From: S144-45 sp015494035
GTDB lineage: Bacteria > Pseudomonadota > Gammaproteobacteria > Xanthomonadales > Marinicellaceae
DNA: 48,158 bases
Direction: 5' to 3'
Assembly: GCA_027057345.1 (NCBI GenBank)
Contig: JALUIX010000135.1
Location: 1 to 48,158, forward strand
The notes below the pieces were generated by a model. It saw only the letters and a program-made list of their open reading frames with translations. It searched no databases and had not been told where the DNA came from. Below, one piece after another: positions 42,627 to 48,158 of this stretch. Numbering within the stretch: position 1 is the first letter of the stretch; every line of letters begins with the position of its first letter. The position numbers were made by a program, and so were the translations under genes.

Positions 42627-42705
42627 GCCGTGATCCTCAAACTGCCTCTGCCAACAGCAAACCGGTGGTTGCTGTCGTGAAGGAGTTCTCTGTGCGGGTA
42701 AAATC

Positions 42706-42918
42706 TTAGTAAGGTTTGCTGCGAATGGTCTCGCGGGAAACGCGGCGCAGGTGGCGTTTAACGGCCGCAGCGCGCTTGCGCTTTCTTTCCTGTGTGGGCT
42801 TTTCGTAGAATTGACGCTTGCGTGACTCGGCCAGAATACCAGCTTTTTCGCAGGCGCGTTTGAAACGACGCAGCGCCAGGTCAAAGGGTTCGTTGTCCCT
42901 CAGTTTTACGTTAGGCAT
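42706..42918 (-). CDS. rpsU: Small ribosomal subunit protein bS21
   Basis: 70 aa. bS21 binds the 30S platform near the anti-Shine-Dalgarno and helps initiation. The sequence (MPNVKLRDNEPFDLALRRFK, then AESRKRQFYEKPTQERKRKR) is clearly the family. ATG 42918 fits; the frame extends 25 codons upstream without family support. It heads the rpsU-yqeY-dnaG-rpoD operon. yqeY begins 79 bp later. Confidence 0.97.
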   Translation of the reverse strand: MPNVKLRDNEPFDLALRRFKRACEKAGILAESRKRQFYEKPTQERKRKRAAAVKRHLRRVSRETIRSKPY

Positions 42919-43055
42919 ATTCTCATCTTCTCCAGACAATGGTTTGCAAAGGGGCGTTATTTTAACGGCTGGGGGCGCCAAATGCAAAGCCAATCGCCCT
43001 GTTTTCCGGTAAAATCGCCGCCTGATGTCCTTTTCTGCCCTGACCGGAATTTGTC

Positions 43056-43769
43056 ATGAGCCTTGCCGAAAACAACGACACCTTGACCGAGCGTTATCAC
43101 AATGTCGTGCAGCGCATTCACCGCGCCGCACTGAAGGCAGGCCGTGACCCGGCCGGAATCGAGCTGCTGGCGGTGAGCAAAAAACACCCGCTGGAAAAAA
43201 TAGCCGCCTTGCAGGCGCTGGGGCAGCAGGCTTTTGGCGAAAGCTATGCCCAGGAAGGCGTGGAGAAAATCCGGAAGTGGCAACAGCAACACCCTGAAAC
43301 CAAACTGGTCTGGCATTTTATTGGCCCTTTGCAAAGCAACAAGACGCGGCCGGTGGCGGAACATTTTGACTGGGTGCAATCATTGGATTCAGCCAAACTG
43401 CTGCAGCGGCTGAACCGGCAACGCCCGGAATTTCTACCGCCATTAAACATCTGTTTGCAATTCCAGCCAGTGCCCGAACCCGGCAAACGAGGCGTGGCAT
43501 GGCCCGCGCTGGCTCAGCTGGCTGAAGTAGCCGCCGGATTACCGCGCCTGCGCTTGCGTGGGGTAATGAGCATTCCGCCCAGAACCAGCGACCCACAGGA
43601 ACAGCGGGCGCTGTTCGAGCAGGTTCGGGCCGCCTATGAAAACCTGCGCCAGGACTACCCGCTGGATACCCTTTCCATGGGCATGTCCGGCGATCTGGAA
43701 GCGGCCGTTGCCACCGGCAGCACCATGCTGCGGCTGGGCAGCGCGTTGTTTGGCCCCAGGCCAGACTGA
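43056..43769 (+). CDS. yggS: YggS/PLPBP family PLP-homeostasis protein
   Basis: 237 aa. These PLP-binding proteins keep pyridoxal phosphate and amino-acid pools balanced; they have no known catalytic activity. Motifs: IELLAVSKKHP with the PLP Lys, FGESYAQEGVEKI, LVWHFIGPLQSNKTR, LRGVMSIPP, and the phosphate-binding LSMGMSGDLEAAVATGSTMLRLGSALFG. In Pseudomonas it is followed by proC, yggT and a DUF4426 gene. Here proC and yggT are missing, and the DUF4426 gene is inverted just beyond a partial repeat. The stop TGA touches that repeat. Confidence 0.95.
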   Translation: MSLAENNDTLTERYHNVVQRIHRAALKAGRDPAGIELLAVSKKHPLEKIAALQALGQQAFGESYAQEGVEKIRKWQQQHPETKLVWHFIGPLQSNKTRPVAEHFDWVQSLDSAKLLQRLNRQRPEFLPPLNICLQFQPVPEPGKRGVAWPALAQLAEVAAGLPRLRLRGVMSIPPRTSDPQEQRALFEQVRAAYENLRQDYPLDTLSMGMSGDLEAAVATGSTMLRLGSALFGPRPD

Positions 43770-43789
43770 AGGAAGCGCTGATCGAATCG
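43770..43789 (+). repeat. Partial palindromic element (one end only)
   Basis: AGGAAGCGCTGATCGAATCG matches the terminal repeat of the A/B elements and then stops. It lies between yggS and the DUF4426 gene. Confidence 0.65.
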
Positions 43790-43794
43790 GGAAC

Positions 43795-44256
43795 TTACTG
43801 GGTAAAGAACTCCTTGCTGAACTTGATGTCGATGGGGCGCTCTTCGCCTTTGGGCTTCACCTGGATGTGGAAATTGACCTGTTCACGGTTGCTGACCTTA
43901 AACGTGGTCAGGTAATAAATGGCCGTGTCATCGGGTGTTTCGCCGGCTTCGGTGACTTTGCGTGGGGTAACGTCTTTCTCCTGACCATAGGCGTTGCGGA
44001 TGCGCATGTGAATGTCCGCCTCCACGGCCTTCGGTTTCTCGCCACTGACATCCAACACCGAAACATTCAGTACCGCCTTGTTTTTCGATCGCCCGATCTG
44101 GTAGGCCTTGGCCACTTCCGGTGTCAGGAAGGTAGAAAGAAAAGCGTTGTAATGGACTTCATACTTGCCGGTTTTGACCGACTGTTCAGCCACCACCGGT
44201 GTGGCCAGGAACAACAACGCCAGCAACAGACTCAACAGGGGGATAAAACGTTTCAT
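43795..44256 (-). CDS. Secreted DUF4426 family protein
   Basis: 153 aa with a signal peptide (KRFIPLLSLLLALLFLATPVVA). The mature part follows the DUF4426 pattern: KYEVHYNAFLSTFLTPEVAKAY, LNVSVLD, IYYLTTFKVSNREQVNFHIQV, and a final IKFSKEFF. Function unknown; probably periplasmic. ATG 44256 has GGAGG upstream; the frame extends seven codons further. It is usually co-directional with yggS, proC and yggT, but here it faces yggS. Confidence 0.85.
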   Translation of the reverse strand: MKRFIPLLSLLLALLFLATPVVAEQSVKTGKYEVHYNAFLSTFLTPEVAKAYQIGRSKNKAVLNVSVLDVSGEKPKAVEADIHMRIRNAYGQEKDVTPRKVTEAGETPDDTAIYYLTTFKVSNREQVNFHIQVKPKGEERPIDIKFSKEFFTQ

Positions 44257-44289
44257 GGGGCACCTCCGAAAATGCATGTGAACTCTGCC

Positions 44290-44316
44290 TAAGGAGACTC
44301 TGCAGAGTCTTCTTAA
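44290..44316. repeat. Fused pair of element ends (solo terminal repeats), near-perfect palindrome
   Basis: The 12-bp half AAGGAGACTCTG meets its near-complement CAGAGTCTTCTT with no spacer. The halves resemble the terminal repeat of copy A7. It lies upstream of the DUF4426 gene. Confidence 0.5.
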
Positions 44317-44346
44317 AAGACCACTATAGCACGCTTTTTATCCCAC

Positions 44347-44380
44347 AAAAAACCCCGGCCAGGTGTCCTGAGCCGGGGCT
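44347..44380 (-). terminator. Rho-independent terminator of sucCD
   Basis: CCCCGGC (44353-44359) pairs with GCCGGGG (44372-44378) on the minus strand and is followed by a T-run (44347-44352). It lies about 30 bp after the sucD stop. Confidence 0.88.
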
Positions 44381-44412
44381 ATTCTGGTGCCGCCTTGGCA
44401 GGTCAGGCTGAA

Positions 44413-45285
44413 TCAGCGCATCTGTTTTTTAATAGCCTCACCTAACAATGTCGGCGAACGCACGGTGGTAACGCCGGCGGCTTCCAGCGCGGCGTATTTG
44501 GCCTCGGCAGTGCCCTTGCCGCCGGCAACGATGGCACCGGCATGGCCCATGCGCTTGCCCGGGGGGGCGGTCACGCCGGCAATGTAGGCCACCACCGGCT
44601 TGGTGACGTGATGCTTGATGTATTCGGCGCCATCCTCTTCTTCTCCGCCGCCGATCTCACCCACCATGATGATGCCCTCGGTCTGCGGGTCATTCTGGAA
44701 CAGCTCCAGCGCCTCGACAAAGTTCATGCCGTGAATCGGGTCGCCACCAATGCCGATGCATGTGCTTTGGCCCAGACCGGCTTTGGTGGTCTGGTGCACG
44801 GCTTCGTAGGTCAGGGTACCGGAACGCGACACGATGCCGATTTTTCCGGGTTGATGAATGGCACCGGGCATGATGCCGATCTTGCATTCACCGGGCGTGA
44901 TGATGCCGGGGCAATTGGGGCCAATCAGGGTCACTTCCGGGTGCTGGTCGAGCACCGTGCGCACCCGCATCATGTCATTGACGGGAATGCCTTCGGTAAT
45001 GGCCACAATGACCTTGATGCCGGCATCCACGGCTTCCAGGATGGCATCAGCCGCAAACGGCGGTGGCACAAAAATCATGCTGGCATCGGCGCCAGTGGCT
45101 TCCACGGCTTGTGCCACGGTGTCGAAGACGGGCCGGTCCAGGTGCGTCTGGCCGCCTTTGCCCGGTGTCACGCCACCGACCAGATTGGTGCCATATTCGA
45201 TGGCTTGCTGGGAGTGAAAAGTGCCTTGGGAGCCGGTAAAGCCCTGGCAGATAACCTTGGTGTCTTTATTGACTAAAACGCTCAT
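44413..45285 (-). CDS. sucD: Succinate-CoA ligase (ADP-forming) alpha subunit
   Basis: 290 aa (E. coli 289). With SucC it converts succinyl-CoA to succinate while making ATP in the TCA cycle. CoA-binding: VICQGFTGSQGTFHSQQAI; central: GPNCPGIITPGECKIGIMP and GKIGIVSRSGTLTYEAV; the phosphorylated His is in GKRMGHAGAIVAGGKG. The start overlaps the sucC stop (ATGA at 45282-45285). A strong terminator follows. Confidence 0.97.
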   Translation of the reverse strand: MSVLVNKDTKVICQGFTGSQGTFHSQQAIEYGTNLVGGVTPGKGGQTHLDRPVFDTVAQAVEATGADASMIFVPPPFAADAILEAVDAGIKVIVAITEGIPVNDMMRVRTVLDQHPEVTLIGPNCPGIITPGECKIGIMPGAIHQPGKIGIVSRSGTLTYEAVHQTTKAGLGQSTCIGIGGDPIHGMNFVEALELFQNDPQTEGIIMVGEIGGGEEEDGAEYIKHHVTKPVVAYIAGVTAPPGKRMGHAGAIVAGGKGTAEAKYAALEAAGVTTVRSPTLLGEAIKKQMR

Positions 45286-46454
45286 GCTTGTTTCTCCTTG
45301 GCGGCAGCCACCGCTTTGGTGGCGGCATCGTCCAGATCGTCAGCCGGAATAATCGCCAGGCCGCTTTCGGCCAGCAGTTGCTTGCCCTTTTCCACATTGG
45401 TGCCTTCAAGACGCACAATCACCGGTACGTCTATGCCCACTTCCTTGACCGCATCGATGATGCCGTTGGCGATCAGATCACAGCGCACAATGCCACCAAA
45501 AATGTTGACCAGAATGGCCTTGACGTTGGGGTCGGACAGAATAATCTTGAACGCAACGGCCACGCGCTCCGCAGTCGCACCACCACCCACGTCCAGGAAA
45601 TTGGCCGGCTCGCCGCCCTTGAGCTTGATCACGTCCATGGTCGCCATGGCCAGGCCAGCGCCATTGACCATGCAGGCAATGTCGCCGTCCAGTTTAATGT
45701 AGTTCAGATCGTGTTTGCGCGCTTCGGCCTCAGCCGGGTCTTCCTGCGAATCGTCACGCATGGCAGCCAGATCCGGGTGACGGAACAGCGCGTTGTCATC
45801 CACAGCCACTTTGGCATCCAGCGCCACCACGTTATCGTCGCCGTCAATAATCAGAGGATTGACTTCAACCAGTGACAGGTCTTTTTCCAGGTACATTTTG
45901 TGCAGTGCACCCATGATCTTACTCAGCTGATTGACCTGTCTGGCGCTCAAGTCCATGGCAAATCCGGCATCGCGTCCCTGGTAGGGAAAATACCCCTGAA
46001 TGTTGTCGATGTGCACGGTCTGGATGGCTTCGGGGTGCTTTTCAGCCACTTCTTCGATGTCCACACCACCTTCTGCCGAGGCCACGAAGGACAGCGATTT
46101 GCTGGCACGGTCCAGTAGCAGGCTCAAATACAGTTCTTTTTTGATATCGGCCGCGGACGTGATCAACACCTCGTTGACGGGCAAGGCCATGCCGCCGGTC
46201 TGATAGGTGGTGATTTTCATGCCCAGCATCTTGTCGGCGTAATCGCGGACTTCGTCCAGTGAGCGGGCCAGCTTGACGCCACCGGCCTTGCCCCGGCCTC
46301 CGGCGTGCACCTGGGCCTTGACCACCCACATGTCACCGCCGAGATTCTGCGCCGCGGCAACGGCTTCTTCCGGCGTGCGCGCCACTTGTCCGGCAGGCAC
46401 GGGTATGCCATATTGAGCAAACAGCTCTTTGGCCTGATATTCATGGAGATTCAT
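45282..46454 (-). CDS. sucC: Succinate-CoA ligase (ADP-forming) beta subunit
   Basis: 390 aa (E. coli 388). The beta subunit binds the nucleotide and succinate. It begins MNLHEYQAKELFAQYGIPVP and shows ATP-grasp features (VVKAQVHAGGRGKAGGVKLA), the magnesium-site LVEVNPLII, and the succinate loop NGAGLAMATMD with GGGATAERV. It couples to sucD by a 4-bp overlap. In many relatives sucAB or lpd lies upstream; here repeat A9 begins 26 bp upstream, so the leader or promoter is repeat-derived or very short. No good Shine-Dalgarno is seen. Confidence 0.97.
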   Translation of the reverse strand: MNLHEYQAKELFAQYGIPVPAGQVARTPEEAVAAAQNLGGDMWVVKAQVHAGGRGKAGGVKLARSLDEVRDYADKMLGMKITTYQTGGMALPVNEVLITSAADIKKELYLSLLLDRASKSLSFVASAEGGVDIEEVAEKHPEAIQTVHIDNIQGYFPYQGRDAGFAMDLSARQVNQLSKIMGALHKMYLEKDLSLVEVNPLIIDGDDNVVALDAKVAVDDNALFRHPDLAAMRDDSQEDPAEAEARKHDLNYIKLDGDIACMVNGAGLAMATMDVIKLKGGEPANFLDVGGGATAERVAVAFKIILSDPNVKAILVNIFGGIVRCDLIANGIIDAVKEVGIDVPVIVRLEGTNVEKGKQLLAESGLAIIPADDLDDAATKAVAAAKEKQA

Positions 46455-46480
46455 TGTTGGTATAACCCCTTGTTTGGTTA

Positions 46481-46642
46481 GGGAAGCTCTGATCAAATCG
46501 TGACACGGCATCTTGCGGCGTAAAATCGTCCATTTCTGCGTTGCAAACCTTCGCAATAGCTTGCTATTGCGTGCGGCTTGCGCCTAGAACTGAGCAATTT
46601 TTCACGACAATCTGCTCGCGCCAGATTCAATCAGAGCTTCCT
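46481..46642 (-). repeat. Palindromic interspersed element, family A, copy A9
   Basis: 162-bp copy in reverse orientation, TA on the left, ends GGGAAGCTC / GAGCTTCCT, apex AATAGCTTGCTATT. It lies between sucC and repeat B5. Confidence 0.9.
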
Positions 46643-46697
46643 TGAAAAAGCTTTGCCGGCTCGGGCGTCCAGTTCTGGGGCGCCCCGGAAGGGCCTG

Positions 46698-46857
46698 GGG
46701 AGCCTCTGATGAAATCATGAACTCACTTCTCACACCTGAATTGTCCGATGACTGCGTTAAAGTCCTTGCCAATAGCCGACTATTTGCTGCGAACTTCGCC
46801 TTGTTCTCGGACAATTCAGGCATCAGCTGCTTCGTCCAGATTCAATCAGAGCTTCCC
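46698..46857 (-). repeat. Palindromic interspersed element, family B, copy B5
   Basis: 160-bp copy in reverse orientation, ends GGGAGCC / GAGCTTCCC, TA on the right, apex AATAGCCGACTATT. With A9 it fills most of the 517-bp space between divergent sucC and infA; the rest includes the infA promoter region. Confidence 0.9.
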
Positions 46858-46971
46858 TAGGGGCGAACCGGCAAACACCGGCGCTATTGTAGCTTATCTG
46901 CCTGGCTTGTTCATGCAAAAGTCAGCGTAGTTTGTTAGAATACGCGGCGTGTTTAACCCGTGAGAAACTTT

Positions 46972-47190
46972 ATGGCAAAAGAAGACGTCATCGAACTGGA
47001 AGGCAAGGTCATTGAAACCCTGCCAAACACCATGTTTCGAGTCGAACTGGACAACGGACACGTTGTCACCGCACACATTTCCGGCCGCATGCGCAAAAAC
47101 TACATTCGCATTCTGACCGGCGACCGCGTTCGCGTGGAGCTAACCCCTTACGACCTTTCCAAAGGCCGCATCACTTTCCGCATGAAATAA
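46972..47190 (+). CDS. infA: Translation initiation factor IF-1
   Basis: 72 aa, the exact E. coli length. IF-1 binds the 30S A site during initiation. The OB-fold sequence is near-identical to E. coli (MAKEDVIELEGKVIETLPNT; RMRKNYIRILTGDRVRVELT). ATG 46972 is the family start. A TAGAAT -10-like box lies 31 bp upstream. Convergent with clpA, as in E. coli. Confidence 0.98.
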   Translation: MAKEDVIELEGKVIETLPNTMFRVELDNGHVVTAHISGRMRKNYIRILTGDRVRVELTPYDLSKGRITFRMK

Positions 47191-47192
47191 AA

Positions 47193-47219
47193 AACCGGCC
47201 CATTTCTGGCCGGCTTTTT
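47193..47219 (+). terminator. Rho-independent terminator of infA
   Basis: CCGGCC (47195-47200) pairs with GGCCGG (47208-47213) around CATTTCT, followed by CTTTTTC. It starts three bases after the infA stop. Confidence 0.88.
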
Positions 47220-47274
47220 CTTCGATTAGATACTTGTTTAACCAAAGACCGTTGCAGACATTGTGCTGTGGCCG

Positions 47275-48158
47275 TTATTCCGGCACCACTGGCTCGATGC
47301 TTGCTGCTTGCGTCACTGGCTGGATATCGAACACCAGCTTGCCGTCTTGCACATCGACCCGCACCAAGCCGCCTTTTTCCAGCCGGCCAAACAGCATGTC
47401 ATCCACCAGCGGTTTCTTGACGTGGTCGGTGATGGCCCGCTGCATGGGTCGTGCGCCCATGGCTTCGTCGTAGCCGTGTTCCACCAGCCACGCGCGCGCT
47501 GCTGGGGTCAGCTCAAAATGAACACCCTGATCTGACAGGTCGTGCTCCAGTTCCAGCATGAGCTTGTCAACAATCAACGCCACGTGCTCCGGCGCCAGCG
47601 AGCCGAACTGGATGATGGCATCCAGCCGGTTGCGAAATTCCGGACTGAACAGGCGTTTGATGGCCTGCATGGCATCGCTGCTGTGGTCCTGCTCGGTAAA
47701 TCCATAGGAACCACGCGATTGTTCGGTGGCACCGGCATTGGTGGTCATGACCAGCAACACATTACGGAAATCCGCTTCGCGCCCCAGCGAATCGGTGAGC
47801 GTGCCACGGTCCATGATTTGCAAAAGCACGTTGAAAATGTCCGGGTGCGCTTTTTCGATTTCGTCCAGTAGCACGATGGCATGCGGGTTCTGATGCACCT
47901 GATCGGTGAGCAAGCCGCCCTGTTCGTGACCCACGTAACCGGGCGGGGCGCCAATCAGGCGGGACACCGCGTGCGATTCCATGTATTCAGACATGTCGAA
48001 GCGCAACAGCTTCAGTCCCATTTGCGAAGAAAGCTGCTTGACCACTTCGGTCTTGCCCACGCCGGTGGGCCCGGCAAACAGCAGGCTGGCAATGGGCTTG
48101 TCCTGACGCGCCATGCCGGCTCGCGAGAGCTTGATGGCCGTACTGAGGCTTTCGATGG
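47275..48158 (-). CDS. clpA: ATP-dependent Clp protease ATP-binding subunit ClpA (C-terminal part)
   Basis: Partial; the gene runs past the right window edge, and about 294 C-terminal residues are seen. ClpA unfolds substrates for ClpP. The second AAA+ module is visible: Walker A FAGPTGVGKTEV, IGAPPGYVGHEQGG pore loop, Walker B VLLDEIEKAHPD, sensor VLVMTTNAG, and the arginine finger FSPEFRNRLD. The D2-small domain ends DEAMGARPMQRAI. Convergent with infA; clpS is expected beyond the edge. Confidence 0.96.
   Translation of the reverse strand, partial: IESLSTAIKLSRAGMARQDKPIASLLFAGPTGVGKTEVVKQLSSQMGLKLLRFDMSEYMESHAVSRLIGAPPGYVGHEQGGLLTDQVHQNPHAIVLLDEIEKAHPDIFNVLLQIMDRGTLTDSLGREADFRNVLLVMTTNAGATEQSRGSYGFTEQDHSSDAMQAIKRLFSPEFRNRLDAIIQFGSLAPEHVALIVDKLMLELEHDLSDQGVHFELTPAARAWLVEHGYDEAMGARPMQRAITDHVKKPLVDDMLFGRLEKGGLVRVDVQDGKLVFDIQPVTQAASIEPVVPE

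Overview
The window is gammaproteobacterial chromosome. It carries sspA-sspB, hemA-prfA, glyQS, rpoZ-spoT, recG, dapA-bamC, rpsU-yqeY-dnaG-rpoD, sucCD and a convergent infA/clpA pair, with protein sequences close to E. coli and Pseudomonas forms. Genus cannot be fixed from sequence alone. Most genes are GC-rich. The toxin-antitoxin island near 37.4-38.0 kb and the 3' half of the secreted-protein gene near 19.2-20.4 kb are visibly AT-richer. There are no rRNA or tRNA genes, no CRISPR array and no complete transposase gene.

Layout. 0-11.6 kb (plus strand): two terminators, sspAB, hemA-prfA, a TPR lipoprotein, an SQR-like flavoprotein, glyQS and a SulP anion transporter. 11.7-14.0 kb (minus): a BtuF-type binding protein and a secreted DUF302-like protein. 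14.0-19.0 kb (plus): a hexapeptide acyltransferase, a coupled ankyrin protein / sigma factor / membrane protein trio, and prmC, which lies 14 kb from prfA. 19.1-26.7 kb (minus): a secreted twin-module protein, recG, ridA, spoT, rpoZ. 26.8-29.5 kb: divergent hutF and hutI (histidine degradation). 29.6-34.2 kb: an RND efflux pump with its adaptor. 34.5-36.9 kb: dapA-bamC-pyrF. 37.4-37.9 kb: a RelE-family toxin with XRE antitoxin. 38.2-42.9 kb: the macromolecular synthesis operon. 43.0-48.2 kb: yggS, a DUF4426 protein, sucCD, infA and the end of clpA.

The most striking feature is not a gene. Fourteen full copies of a short palindromic interspersed element occur between 11.6 and 46.9 kb, and none in the first 11.5 kb. 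They form two subfamilies: A (nine copies, 162-163 bp) and B (five copies, 160 bp). Both share the same terminal inverted repeats (GGGAAGC-T/G-CTGATTGAATC) and the same apex (CAATAGC..GCTATTG) but have different arms. Each copy folds end to end into one imperfect hairpin. They lie between genes, usually next to TA dinucleotides, and several supply the stop codon of the adjacent gene. One partial copy and two fused-end remnants also occur. I read them as non-autonomous MITE-like elements moved by a transposase encoded elsewhere. They coincide with several places where the usual gammaproteobacterial gene order is broken.

Four 10-N assembly gaps fall inside glyS, hutF, hutI and the antitoxin gene. 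The hutI gap carries a fold-back sequence that looks like an assembly artefact.
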